Positions 16,685 to 25,057 of a DNA stretch of 64,000 nt are shown in pieces. Location of the stretch: NCBI RefSeq assembly GCF_003194585.1, contig NZ_QHKZ01000003.1, positions 434,001 to 498,000 on the forward strand, in the 5' to 3' direction. The stretch comes from Nocardioides daejeonensis (GTDB lineage: Bacteria > Actinomycetota > Actinomycetes > Propionibacteriales > Nocardioidaceae). A program made the position numbers and the translations under genes. Within the stretch, counting starts at the first letter, position 1; each line of letters starts with the position of its first letter. Under the pieces are notes generated by a model, which saw only the letters and a list, made by a program, of their open reading frames with translations, ran no database searches and was not told the DNA's origin.

Positions 16685-17169
16685 GCGACGCGGCCACAGA
16701 TCGCGAGGCGATCCGCGCCCTCGTCGATCGCTACGCCGCCGAGGTCGACGACCATCGGCCGGCGGAGGCCGCGCAGCTCTTCGTTGCCGACGGCGTGCTG
16801 GTCGCCCCCGCTCCCCCGCACGAGCTCGGGCCGACGGTGGTGCACGAGGGCCGTCCAGCGCTCGCGGCGGCGATGGCCGCCCTCGGCGGCTTCACCGCCA
16901 CCTTCCATGCCGTGCACGGGGTCGTGGTCGATGCGCTCGACGAGCGGACCGCCGCCGGGCGGGTCACCTGCACCGCCCATCACCTGAGCGCACCCACTGC
17001 CGGGCGCGATGCGCGCGACCTGGTCTGGCATCTGGTCTACCGCGATGCCTATCGCCGCACCGACGCCGGGTGGCGCTTCGCTCGACGGGAGCTGCGGATC
17101 GTCTCCATCGAGTCCCGGAGCCCCCGGGCCGTCGGGCCCACCCACAATCCCCAGGAGGACACCAGATGA
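16681..17169 (+). CDS. NTF2-like (SnoaL-type) protein
   Basis: 162 aa alpha+beta cone fold: N-terminal DREAIRALVDRYAAEVDDHR helix, AAQLFVADGVL, and a C-terminal WRFARRELRIVSIE strand. The GTG at 16681 overlaps the LLM stop (GTGA). SnoaL-like proteins are isomerases, hydrolyases or dehydratases in ketosteroid and polyketide chemistry (delta5-3-ketosteroid isomerase shares the fold), so a role on a cyclic ketone is plausible here. No catalytic residue can be assigned with certainty. Confidence 0.8.
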   Translation: MSDAATDREAIRALVDRYAAEVDDHRPAEAAQLFVADGVLVAPAPPHELGPTVVHEGRPALAAAMAALGGFTATFHAVHGVVVDALDERTAAGRVTCTAHHLSAPTAGRDARDLVWHLVYRDAYRRTDAGWRFARRELRIVSIESRSPRAVGPTHNPQEDTR

Positions 17170-17969
17170 GCCGGACCAGCGTCGTCACGGGAGGGGCTCT
17201 GGGCATCGGCGGAGCGATCAGCCGCCGTCTGGCGGCCGACGGAGACCATGTGCTTCTGGTCGACATCGACGCCCAGGCAGCGGCCACCACGGCCGCGGAG
17301 ATCACGGCGGCCGGCGGACGAGTCGAGACCGTCGTGGGCGACGTGTCGACCGACGAGACGGTGGCTGAGATCGCCGCGGCGGTCGAGCGGCACGGCCGGG
17401 TCGACGTCCTGGTCAACAACGTCGGGGACTTCCGGCCCGCGTCGAAGACGTTCCTGCACTCCAAGCCGGAGCAGTGGCAGCGGCTCTACGAGCTCAACCT
17501 GCTGCACGTGCTCAAGGTGACGCACGCGCTGCTGCCCACGATGGTGGCGCAGGGCGCCGGAGCGATCGTCAACAACTCCACGGTCGAGGCGTTCCGAGGC
17601 ATCCCGGGCCATGCGGCCTACTCGGCCTACAACGCAGGCGTCTCGGCCTTCACCAGGAGCCTGGCCGTCGAGGTCGGCCGGTATGGCGTGCGGGTCAACG
17701 CGATCGCCCCCGACCTGGCCGACACCCCGCAGACCTCGCGGGAAGCGATGCTGCGCGGTCGCGACCCCGAGCTGGTGAAGCACTGGATCCCGCTGGGGCA
17801 CTACGGCGAGGTCGCCGACTATGCCTCCGTGGTCGCCTTCCTCGCCTCGGACCAGGCCCGCTTCGTCACCGGCCACACGGTGCCGGTCGACGGGGGCACC
17901 CTGGCCGCATCGGGCTGGTACGGACGCGTCGACGGCAAGGGCTGGACCAACATGCCCGACCACCCGTGA
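17166..17969 (+). CDS. SDR family protein with YxxxN instead of YxxxK
   Basis: 267 aa. Cofactor motif TGGALGIG at residues 8-15, VNNVG, NNST and a C-terminal PVDGGTLAASGW are normal SDR features. The active-site block reads AAYSAYNAGVSAF, so the usual catalytic Lys after Tyr is Asn. ATG overlaps the upstream stop (ATGA). It may be inactive, work by a changed proton relay, or use the second Tyr. Coupled on both sides to NTF2-like genes. Confidence 0.85.
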   Translation: MSRTSVVTGGALGIGGAISRRLAADGDHVLLVDIDAQAAATTAAEITAAGGRVETVVGDVSTDETVAEIAAAVERHGRVDVLVNNVGDFRPASKTFLHSKPEQWQRLYELNLLHVLKVTHALLPTMVAQGAGAIVNNSTVEAFRGIPGHAAYSAYNAGVSAFTRSLAVEVGRYGVRVNAIAPDLADTPQTSREAMLRGRDPELVKHWIPLGHYGEVADYASVVAFLASDQARFVTGHTVPVDGGTLAASGWYGRVDGKGWTNMPDHP

Positions 17970-18472
17970 GCGGAGCGTCCATGGAGGCCGACCGGCGGGC
18001 GATACACGACCTGGTGCTGCGCTACTGCCGAGGCATCGATCGGATCGACCTCGAGCTGGTGCGCAGCTGCTATCACCCGGGTGGGATCGACCATCACACC
18101 GGCTTCGACGGCCCCGTCGAGGAGTACGTCGAGTGGCTGCGTCCGCTGCTGGGTCGTTCGGCCGGCGGCACCCACCACATGGTCGGCAACCATCTGGCCG
18201 AGGTCCGCGGCGACGTCGCGGTGGCGGAGACCTACGCGCACGCCACGCACTGGGGCGGACCTGAGGATCCGCCGTCGCGCTTCTTCACCACCGGCGTCCG
18301 CTACGTCGACCACCTCGAGCGGCGCGACGACCGGTGGGGGATCGTCGAACGCTGGGCGGTGCGGGAGTGGACCCGACAGGACGCCGGCCGGCTGAGCGCC
18401 CCCGCCGGCACACTGGCACGACGGGACGGCACGGACCCGATCGAGCGGCTGCGGACGCGACTGCTCGGCTGA
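17966..18472 (+). CDS. NTF2-like (SnoaL-type) protein
   Basis: 168 aa from a GTG overlapping the SDR stop (GTGA); an ATG 15 nt later is the alternative. Features are MEADRRAIHDLVLRYCRGID, the HHTGFDG loop with paired His, GGTHHMVGNHLAEV and a terminal RWGIVERWAVREW strand. This resembles the SnoaL_4 group often found with aromatic-ring or steroid catabolic genes. Conserved His/Asp residues could form an acid-base site. It belongs to the same operon as the two LLM genes; function not known. Confidence 0.8.
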   Translation: MSGASMEADRRAIHDLVLRYCRGIDRIDLELVRSCYHPGGIDHHTGFDGPVEEYVEWLRPLLGRSAGGTHHMVGNHLAEVRGDVAVAETYAHATHWGGPEDPPSRFFTTGVRYVDHLERRDDRWGIVERWAVREWTRQDAGRLSAPAGTLARRDGTDPIERLRTRLLG

Positions 18473-18491
18473 CCCTGGAAGGACACTGCAG

Positions 18492-19502
18492 ATGCGCATC
18501 GACCTCCGGCTCGACGCCGCCCCCACCGACGCCGCCGCGCGTGCCGTCGAGCTCGCCGCCACCGGCATCGACGGCCTCTTCACCTTCGAGGGCCAGCATG
18601 ACGTCTTCCTGCCCCTTGCTCTCGCAGCTCAGGCCACCGACCTGCCCATCATGACCAACATCGCGGTCGCACTGCCCCGCAGCCCGATGCACCTGGCGCA
18701 CCTCGCCCACGATCTGCATGCCCTCTCCGGGGGGCAGTTCACCCTCGGACTGGGCTCGCAGGTGAAGACCCACATCGAGCGGCGCTACGGCAGCACCTGG
18801 TCGCAGCCCGCCAAGCGGATGCGGGAGGCCGTCGCCGCCACCCGCGAGATCCTCGCAGCCTGGGCGGAGGGACGTCGGCCGGAGTTCCGCGGCGAGTTCA
18901 CCCGGCACGACTTCATGCCGCCCACCTTCACGCCCGAGCCACTGCCCTGGGGCCCGCCTCCCGTGATGATGGGCGCCTTGGGCCCGTTGATGACGCGTAC
19001 TGCAGGCGAAGTCTCCGACGGGCTGCTGGTGATGCCCTTCAACACGATCCGGCACATCGAGGAGCGCACGTTGCCGGCGCTGCGCGAGGGCTTGGAGCGG
19101 GCCGGCCGCGCGCCGGACGAGGTCGCCCTGGTGCCCGAGGTGATCACCGCGATGGGCACGACCGACGAGCAGTACCAGGCGGCGGTGGCGGGCGCCCGGT
19201 CGCTCCTCGCGTTCTACGCCTCCACCCCGGCCTACGCGCCGGTGCTCGACGCGGAGGGGATCGGCGATCTCCAGCCCTACCTGCAGGGGCTGCAGCGTGA
19301 GGGCAGGCTCCAGGAGATGGCGGCCGCTATCGACGACGACCTGCTCGACGCCATCGCGGTGCGCGGCACGCCCGAGGAGTGCGCGGCCAAGATCGCGGCC
19401 CGCTTCGGCGCGCTCTCGGACCGGGTCTGCGCCTACTTCACGGGCGGCGTACCACCGCTGCCCGCCATCGCCGACCTGGCCACGGCGATCCACGAGAGCT
19501 GA
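18492..19502 (+). CDS. LLM class F420-dependent oxidoreductase (TIGR03617-like)
   Basis: 336 aa luciferase-like barrel. Key blocks are LPIMTNIAVALPRSPMHLA, LSGGQFTLGLGSQVKTHIERRYG and PPVMMGALGPLMTRTAGEVSDG. The family is largely actinobacterial and F420-linked. GGAAGGACACTGCAG precedes the ATG at 18492. Last gene of the 15797-19502 operon. With the first gene this gives two F420-type enzymes in one transcript, suggesting two reductive or oxygenative steps. Confidence 0.87.
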   Translation: MRIDLRLDAAPTDAAARAVELAATGIDGLFTFEGQHDVFLPLALAAQATDLPIMTNIAVALPRSPMHLAHLAHDLHALSGGQFTLGLGSQVKTHIERRYGSTWSQPAKRMREAVAATREILAAWAEGRRPEFRGEFTRHDFMPPTFTPEPLPWGPPPVMMGALGPLMTRTAGEVSDGLLVMPFNTIRHIEERTLPALREGLERAGRAPDEVALVPEVITAMGTTDEQYQAAVAGARSLLAFYASTPAYAPVLDAEGIGDLQPYLQGLQREGRLQEMAAAIDDDLLDAIAVRGTPEECAAKIAARFGALSDRVCAYFTGGVPPLPAIADLATAIHES

Positions 19503-19556
19503 GCGGCGAACCACCTCCGGGGCCTGGCGGACTGCTCCCGCCTGACGGGAACAACG

Positions 19557-19573
19557 AGAACCCGGTTCCAGTT
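19557..19573 (+). promoter_or_regulatory. Putative TetR operator, site A
   Basis: AGAACC-CG-GTTCCAGTT, 77 nt upstream of the SDR/ligase/VOC/hydratase operon. It matches sites at 23745-23761 (reverse strand) and 23883-23899 to the consensus AGAACCNNGTTYCRGTT. See the TetR gene at 23107-23724. Confidence 0.6.
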
Positions 19574-19649
19574 TGCTGCGCATGATCGCCGCTATCGCCA
19601 AGACGCTCCCCTGCGTCCCGCCACCGATCCGACGGAGGTTGCCGCACCG

Positions 19650-20393
19650 ATGGCCGCCCATCCCCCAGTCCTGCAAGGCAGAACCGCCCTCGTCACCGGC
19701 GCCGGCCAAGGTGTCGGCCGCGGCATCGCCGCGCGTCTCTCGGCCGCCGGCGCCCGGGTCCTCGTCAACGACCTGGACGCCGACCGCGCTCGCCAGACGG
19801 CAGAGGAGATCGAGCACGCCGAGGCGCTGCCCTTCGACGTCACCGACCGCGGGGCGGTCGCAGCCGCCCTGCAGGACCGTCGGGTCGACATCCTGGTCAA
19901 CAACGCGGGGGTCCCGCCCGGCGGAGGTCGCCCGAACCGCTTCGCCGAGATGCCCGAGGCGGACTGGCAGCTGCAGCTCTCCCTCAACCTTGCCGCCTTC
20001 ATGCACCTGTCCCAGCTGGTGCTGCCCGGCCAGGTCGAGGCCGGCTGGGGCCGGATCGTCCAGATCTCTTCGGGCGCTTCGAGTCGGGGCCTCGCCATCG
20101 GCGTCGCGGCGTACGGCGCAGCGAAGGCCGGGGGCGAGAGCCTGGTGCGACATCTCGCGGTCGAGTACGGCCCGGCCGGGATCACCGCCAACTCGCTGGC
20201 GCTCGGCCTGATGGAGGGCGTCGCCCGCGCTGGCGACCCGAGCGTCGACCGGCTCATCAACTCGGTACCGATCAAGCGGCTCGGCCGGCCCGAGGAGGTC
20301 GGCGCAGCCGTGACGTGGCTCGCCTCCGACGACGGCGGCCTGGTCAACGGCCAGGTCATCCACCTCAACGGCGGGACGGTGTTCGGCCGGTGA
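19650..20393 (+). CDS. Short-chain dehydrogenase/reductase
   Basis: 247 aa. TGAGQGVGRG at residues 15-24, NNAG, SSGASS, YGAAK and C-terminal HLNGGTVFGR are all in place for a classical NAD(P) SDR. The ATG at 19650 sits 9 nt after a GGAGG. First gene of a four-gene overlapping operon downstream of putative operator site A. Oxidation of a hydroxyacyl-CoA or alcohol is expected. Confidence 0.88.
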   Translation: MAAHPPVLQGRTALVTGAGQGVGRGIAARLSAAGARVLVNDLDADRARQTAEEIEHAEALPFDVTDRGAVAAALQDRRVDILVNNAGVPPGGGRPNRFAEMPEADWQLQLSLNLAAFMHLSQLVLPGQVEAGWGRIVQISSGASSRGLAIGVAAYGAAKAGGESLVRHLAVEYGPAGITANSLALGLMEGVARAGDPSVDRLINSVPIKRLGRPEEVGAAVTWLASDDGGLVNGQVIHLNGGTVFGR

Positions 20394-21844
20394 CCGCACT
20401 TCCTCTCGGACTGATCCCGGCCCATCACGCCGCCGCGGATCCCGACCGGCTCGCGCTTCGGTGCGGAGCCACGTCGCTGACCCGTCGCGAGTTCGCCGAT
20501 GCCGTGGAGCGCGCCGCACGACACCTGCAGGCAAGCGGAGTGCGGGCCGGCGACACGGTCGCGATCGCCCTGCCCAACGGCATCGCCTTCCTGGTCACCA
20601 CCTTCGCCGCCTGGCGTCTGGACGCGGTCCCGTTCCCGCTCGCCAGCCACCTGCCGGACGCCGAACGCAGCGCACTTCTCGAGCTTGCCTCCCCCGCGCT
20701 CGTCGTCGGCGACCCCGACCCGAGGTGGCGCTCCCTGGCCCCCACCGCGCTCGCCGCCGAGACCGACCCGGCCATCGACCTCGACGCACCGACCGGTACG
20801 CACCCGTGGAAGCTGATCGGCTCCGGCGGCAGCACCGGTCGGCCGAAGCTGATCCTGGCCGGCGTGCCCGCCGCCGCAGACCCGGCCACCGAGCGCTACA
20901 CGATCCGCGGCTCCGACACCGTCTTCGTGCCCGGTCCGCTGTATCACCAGGGCCCGTTCATCTTCACCACCGCTGGCCTGATCACCGGCGCCTCCGTCGT
21001 CATCGCGGAGCGGTTCGACGCCGCTGAGGCGCTCCTCCTCCTGGAGGAGCAGCAGGTCACCTGGACCTTCCTCGTCCCGACGATGACCCACCGGATCTGG
21101 CGCCTCGGCGACGAAGCACGAGCGAGCACGGACCTGAGCCGGCTGCGCCTGCTCTTCAGCACCGGCGCCCCCTGGCCGACCTGGCTCAAGCAGGAGTGGA
21201 TGGCCTGGCTCGGCTCCGACCGCGTCCTGGAGTGGTACGGCGGCACGGAGGAGCAGGGCGGCCTGCGGATCACCGGCGACGAGGCGGTGGCCCACCCGGG
21301 TGCCATCGGCCGTGCCGACGACGACGTGCGGGTGATCGACGCGGAGGGCCGCGACGTGCCCGCCGGCGAGATCGGCGAGCTCGTCTTCCGCACTCGCGGC
21401 ACCGGTCATCATGCCTACATCGGCCAACCGGACCCGGCCGGGGAGTGGCGAGGCTACGGCGACCTGGCCTTCATCGACGATACCGGCTACGTGCACCTGA
21501 CCGATCGCCGCACCGACATGATCGTCTCCGGTGGCGTCAACGTCTATCCGGCGGAGATCGAGGGCGCCTTGGAGGCCCACCCCCACGTGGTGGGCGCCGT
21601 GGTGATCGGGCTCCCCGACGAAGACCTCGGGCAGTACGTCCATGCCGTCGTACAACTGGCGCCGGAGTGGGAGGCGCAGGATCCCGACCAGGAGCTGCGG
21701 GCCTACCTGCGCGAGCGTCTCGCCCGGGTGAAGGTCCCCCGCCGGTTCGAGTTCGTCACCGACCAGCTGCGCGACGACGCCGGCAAGGTACGACGCTCCG
21801 CCATCCGCGATGCCCGTCTCGCAGCGCGGGAGGCGGCCCGATGA
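20390..21844 (+). CDS. AMP-dependent acyl-CoA synthetase (ANL superfamily)
   Basis: 484 aa from a GTG overlapping the SDR stop. The ATP-binding motif is GSGGSTGRPKLI (about residues 143-154), followed by EWYGGTEEQGG, GYGDLAFIDD and a C-terminal hinge with DDAGKVRRSA. It is shorter than typical FadD and more like bile-acid or crotonobetaine CoA ligases (BaiB/CaiC-like), which is suggestive in a steroid region but not proof. It activates a carboxylate for the downstream enoyl-CoA hydratase. Confidence 0.87.
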   Translation: MTALPLGLIPAHHAAADPDRLALRCGATSLTRREFADAVERAARHLQASGVRAGDTVAIALPNGIAFLVTTFAAWRLDAVPFPLASHLPDAERSALLELASPALVVGDPDPRWRSLAPTALAAETDPAIDLDAPTGTHPWKLIGSGGSTGRPKLILAGVPAAADPATERYTIRGSDTVFVPGPLYHQGPFIFTTAGLITGASVVIAERFDAAEALLLLEEQQVTWTFLVPTMTHRIWRLGDEARASTDLSRLRLLFSTGAPWPTWLKQEWMAWLGSDRVLEWYGGTEEQGGLRITGDEAVAHPGAIGRADDDVRVIDAEGRDVPAGEIGELVFRTRGTGHHAYIGQPDPAGEWRGYGDLAFIDDTGYVHLTDRRTDMIVSGGVNVYPAEIEGALEAHPHVVGAVVIGLPDEDLGQYVHAVVQLAPEWEAQDPDQELRAYLRERLARVKVPRRFEFVTDQLRDDAGKVRRSAIRDARLAAREAAR

Positions 21845-22248
21845 TGCAGCTGGCCCGTCCCCACCTCGACATCGGCCTGGTCGTCTCCGACCTCGACGCC
21901 TCGCTCGGCTTCTATCGCGACCTGCTCGGCCTCCCGGTGCGCGGCGATCTCGAGGTGCCCGAGGTCGGCCGCCTGCTGCTGCTCGACCTCGGCGCGAGCA
22001 CCCTCAAGCTGGTGGCGCCCCTGCGCCCGCCCACCGGCGCCTCACCCGCGGGCGGGCTCCGTGCCGGCGTGACCGGCATGCGCTACCTCACCCTGAACGT
22101 GCACGCCCTCGATGACCTCGCGGAGGCCTGCCGGCAGGCCGGCCACCGCGTGGCGATGAGACCCACCCCCGTAGGTCCCGGCATGCGCGCTGCCGCAGTC
22201 GAGGACCCGGACCGCAACTGGATCGAGTTTCTGGAGGTCACCTCGTGA
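21841..22248 (+). CDS. VOC superfamily (glyoxalase-like) protein
   Basis: 135 aa with two beta-alpha-beta-beta-beta modules: DIGLVVSDLDASLGFYRDLLGLPV at the N-terminus and AAAVEDPDRNWIEFLEV at the C-terminus. The metal ligands expected are His/Glu on strands 1 and 4; HLDIG and WIEF supply candidates (His9 and the terminal Glu). ATGA overlap with the ligase. Related VOC proteins are methylmalonyl-CoA epimerase and extradiol-type enzymes; an epimerase acting on a branched acyl-CoA would suit this operon. Confidence 0.8.
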   Translation: MMQLARPHLDIGLVVSDLDASLGFYRDLLGLPVRGDLEVPEVGRLLLLDLGASTLKLVAPLRPPTGASPAGGLRAGVTGMRYLTLNVHALDDLAEACRQAGHRVAMRPTPVGPGMRAAAVEDPDRNWIEFLEVTS

Positions 22249-23009
22249 CTGTCACTGCCCACACCGACGGCCCGGTCGGCCTCATCACCTTGGATCGGCC
22301 GGAGAAGCGCAACGCGCTGAATGCCGCGATGATCGACGGCATCGTGCACGCCCTCGAGGCTCACGAGGCGGACCCTGCCGTGCGGGCCATCGTCCTCACC
22401 GGCACCGGCGACCGTGCCTTCTGCGCGGGCATGGACCTCACCCGGGTCAGCAGCAGCGAGCCCGGCGCGCCGACGACGCGACCCGAGACCTCCACCTACA
22501 AGCGGCTGCTGACCGACGGCAGCACCAAGCCGCTCATCGCGGCCGTCAACGGCACCGCGGTCGCCGGGGGCTTCGAGCTCATGCTGGCGTGCGACCTGGT
22601 GATCTCCGCCCCCCACGCTCGCTTCGGCCTGCCGGAGGTGGCCCGAGGCCTGGTCGCGGGGGCGGGCGGGACGTTCCTGCCCTTGCGCATCCCCCGCGCG
22701 GTGGCCTTCGAGCTGGCGCTGACCGCCGAGGCGATCGACGCGACGCGGGCCCACGCGCTGGGCCTGGTCAACCACGTCGTCCCGGCAGACGAGGTGCTGC
22801 CCCGAGCACTGGCGCTCGCCACCACCATCGCCGCCAACAGCCCCCATGCGGTGCGGCTCACCCGTGGCCTGCTCCGCGACGCCACCGACCTCTCCGCGGC
22901 CGAGGCATGGAGCCACGTCGATGCCGCGGTGACCGAGGTCCTCGCCGGACCCGACGCCCGCGAGGGTGCGCAGGCCTTCCTGGAGCGGCGTACGCCCCAA
23001 TGGACCTGA
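22245..23009 (+). CDS. Enoyl-CoA hydratase/isomerase (crotonase)
   Basis: 254 aa crotonase. The oxyanion-hole segment FCAGMDL and the two general acid/base Glu residues are in the expected places: E111 (GGFELMLACDLV) and E131 (RFGLPEVARGL). GTG start overlaps the VOC stop (GTGA). It hydrates a 2-enoyl-CoA produced in the pathway. Last gene of the 19650-23009 operon; converges on the TetR gene. Confidence 0.88.
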   Translation: MTVTAHTDGPVGLITLDRPEKRNALNAAMIDGIVHALEAHEADPAVRAIVLTGTGDRAFCAGMDLTRVSSSEPGAPTTRPETSTYKRLLTDGSTKPLIAAVNGTAVAGGFELMLACDLVISAPHARFGLPEVARGLVAGAGGTFLPLRIPRAVAFELALTAEAIDATRAHALGLVNHVVPADEVLPRALALATTIAANSPHAVRLTRGLLRDATDLSAAEAWSHVDAAVTEVLAGPDAREGAQAFLERRTPQWT

Positions 23010-23064
23010 ACCGGTCCGGGCTGGAAAGCCTCGCAGGAGCCCACCGAAACCTCGGGCCACGCCT

Positions 23065-23107
23065 GGAGGTTCCGCCAGGGGGCGCTGTCGACGCCCAGGC
23101 GACCTCC
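23065..23107. terminator. Hairpin between convergent genes
   Basis: GGAGGT (23065-23070) pairs with ACCTCC (23102-23107), with inner GGGGGCG/CGCCC pairing. It sits between the hydratase and TetR stops, so it may terminate both transcripts. No T-run. Confidence 0.4.
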
Positions 23108-23724
23108 TAGGTCGTCAGGCGTGGCGCCAGCGTCAGCCGCACGACATCGGTGATGTTGGCCTGCGCGCGGGCGAAGCTGATCCGACCCGTCGTCCAGAGC
23201 GCCAACGCGGTGAAGAGGGTGCCGCCGATCGCCAGCGACGCCACCCGGGCCACGTCGGGGCTGACGTCGGGAATGAGCTCGAAGAGAGTGGCCCGGTTGT
23301 TGACCGCACGCTGCTCCAGCGTCTCGATGACGTAGGGATCCGCTGAGGCGTGCAGCTCGATCTCCAAGCGGGCGTGGTGCGGCCGGTGGCGATAGACGCC
23401 GAGGTTGGCGCTGGCCAGCACCAGCGCCCGCTCCGCCGCAGGCGTGCTGAAGTCGATCGCCGCACGGCGCTTCTTGAAGCGCTCGACGTGGTGGTCGTTC
23501 CATGCCGCCATGGCGGCCGCAAGGAGCTGCTCCTTCGTCGGGAAGTAGCGGTAGACCGTCGCCAGTGCGACGCCGGAGCGCGCGGAGACCTCACGCATCT
23601 GGATCTGCTCCGACGGCAGGCCCTCGAGCAGGTCGAGCACCGCACGGGTCACCGCCGTCCGTCGCAAGCGCTGACTGGCGGTCAACGGCTCGATATCGAG
23701 CGGGCGGTCGGCAGTGGAGGGCAT
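23107..23724 (-). CDS. TetR family transcriptional regulator
   Basis: 205 aa. The N-terminal HTH (REVSARSGVALATVYRYFPTKEQLL, about residues 45-69) is a canonical TetR DNA-binding domain; the C-terminal ligand domain ends near IGGTLFTALALWTTGRI. The ATG at 23724 follows the overlap of family length. A putative operator (23745-23761) lies directly upstream, and sister sites precede 19650 and 23916. The gene therefore probably represses itself, the SDR/ligase operon and the divergent oxygenase-like gene. Ligand unknown, likely an acyl-CoA. Confidence 0.88.
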   Translation of the reverse strand: MPSTADRPLDIEPLTASQRLRRTAVTRAVLDLLEGLPSEQIQMREVSARSGVALATVYRYFPTKEQLLAAAMAAWNDHHVERFKKRRAAIDFSTPAAERALVLASANLGVYRHRPHHARLEIELHASADPYVIETLEQRAVNNRATLFELIPDVSPDVARVASLAIGGTLFTALALWTTGRISFARAQANITDVVRLTLAPRLTT

Positions 23725-23744
23725 GGCGCGCACCCTAGCAACAC

Positions 23745-23761
23745 AACCGGAACGTGGTTCT
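23745..23761 (-). promoter_or_regulatory. Putative TetR operator, site B (autoregulation)
   Basis: On the minus strand: AGAACC-AC-GTTCCGGTT, 21 nt upstream of the TetR start. Same motif as sites A and C. Confidence 0.6.
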
Positions 23762-23882
23762 CGGATTCTCCGTGCTACTGCCCATGCATCCTGCAACCGC
23801 TACCGCACCTCTCACTCCAGCCCAGTGGAACCGAAGCGACAGCCAACGGACCTCGCAACTACCGTGACACGCGCCACTAACT

Positions 23883-23899
23883 AGAACCTTGTTTCAGTT
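23883..23899 (+). promoter_or_regulatory. Putative TetR operator, site C
   Basis: AGAACC-TT-GTTTCAGTT, 17 nt before the ATG at 23916 and just ahead of the ribosome site GAGAGGAG. Same motif as sites A and B; binding here would block transcription or initiation of the oxygenase-like gene. Confidence 0.6.
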
Positions 23900-23915
23900 A
23901 TCGAGAGGAGCGTTG

Positions 23916-24968
23916 ATGGACATCGCTCGCGCCCAGCAGGCCTTCACGCCGGTCGCCGCCCCGCGCCTGGTCCCCGACCTCTACACACCCGACGAGCTCG
24001 ACCGGCTCTTCGGCGTCCTCCAGGAGAAGGGCCCGTGGCAGTCGATCGCCGCTCAGACCTTCTCCAGCGCGGAGGAGTTCCTCGCGGTCGCCGGCGCAGG
24101 CCGGCCCGCTACCGAGCTCTCGTTGAGCGACCTCATCACGCCCACCTTCCGGGGCTACTTCGCCCAGCAGGCGGTGGCGCTGCACGAGGAGATCCAGGAC
24201 GTCTTCTACAGCACCAGGCTGCTGAACCTCGTGAAGGAGATGTTCGGTGCGCCGTATGCGATCCCGGCGCAGTTCTTCTTCAACCTCAGGGCTCCGGCGC
24301 ACAGCCTCGACGCCGGTCACTTCGATCCACAGGTGTGGCGTGGCATGGACATGATGAAGGTGCCCGTGTGGCTGAGCGCCGTGATGGCCAAGTCCGGCCT
24401 CTTCGATCGCTGGGAGGTCCCCACCGGCCAGGTGATCACCTACTTCTACCGCTCAGAGGTCGACGGCGGGTTCACCTACTGGCCCGAGGGCCCCGCAGCA
24501 CCCCCACAGCGCATCGCCGCGCCCTTCTGGAACGACGCGGTCGTCGTCCACAACCCGCGGATGTTCCACCGCGGCGAAGCCAGCGGACCCGTCCAGCGCC
24601 GTGCGAACCCGCCCGAGTTCCGGCTCGACAGCGTGATCGCGGCGGAGGACCCCCAGCACTGGGTGATCCGCAACGGCGACCAGGTGATCGCGCGGCATCC
24701 GGTGCGGGACATGCGCTTCCTCTTCCACTACGGCGCCCGGGTCTTCCGGGACCTGGCAGAGGTGTCGCGCTACTACGACCACACCGACGACCTGGACCTC
24801 GAGACCGTCTTCAACCTGTTGATCCGCGATCTCCGGGCTCGCGGCATCCGCTTCACCGAGCCGAGCGACCCCCTGCACGACGACGAGTTCGTCAAGACCC
24901 TCGCCACGGCGTACGCGGTCGCACCGACGGCGTACCCCGCCGAGGCTCCACTCGACCGGGTCTCCTGA
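23916..24968 (+). CDS. Putative non-heme iron (2OG/PhyH-like) oxygenase, unassigned
   Basis: 350 aa; not confidently recognised. An HxD pair (H135, D137 in SLDAGHFDPQ) followed about 75-80 residues later by H212 and H218 (VVVHNPRMFHRGEA) and Arg residues is the spacing seen in Fe(II)/2-oxoglutarate jelly-roll oxygenases such as the PhyH family. The stretch between (PVWLSAVMAKSG, VPTGQVITYFYR) is compatible with the jelly-roll strands. AGGAG stands 6 nt before the ATG. Preceded by operator site C and followed at 89 nt by a binding-protein lipoprotein, so it is probably induced with the SDR/ligase operon. It could hydroxylate the imported substrate; this is inference. Confidence 0.6.
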   Translation: MDIARAQQAFTPVAAPRLVPDLYTPDELDRLFGVLQEKGPWQSIAAQTFSSAEEFLAVAGAGRPATELSLSDLITPTFRGYFAQQAVALHEEIQDVFYSTRLLNLVKEMFGAPYAIPAQFFFNLRAPAHSLDAGHFDPQVWRGMDMMKVPVWLSAVMAKSGLFDRWEVPTGQVITYFYRSEVDGGFTYWPEGPAAPPQRIAAPFWNDAVVVHNPRMFHRGEASGPVQRRANPPEFRLDSVIAAEDPQHWVIRNGDQVIARHPVRDMRFLFHYGARVFRDLAEVSRYYDHTDDLDLETVFNLLIRDLRARGIRFTEPSDPLHDDEFVKTLATAYAVAPTAYPAEAPLDRVS

Positions 24969-25057
24969 CCCACCCAACGTCTCGGGCACCGCACGGCACA
25001 CGGCCGTGCAGATCAACAACAAACCGGCCCCTCGGGGCGACACGACAGGAGAGTCGG

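Noticed and set aside
24991..25009. Full terminator between the oxygenase-like gene and the binding protein
   Set aside because: Only a 7-bp stem (GCACGGC/GCCGTGC) without T-run; noted in the lipoprotein entry as a possible attenuator only.
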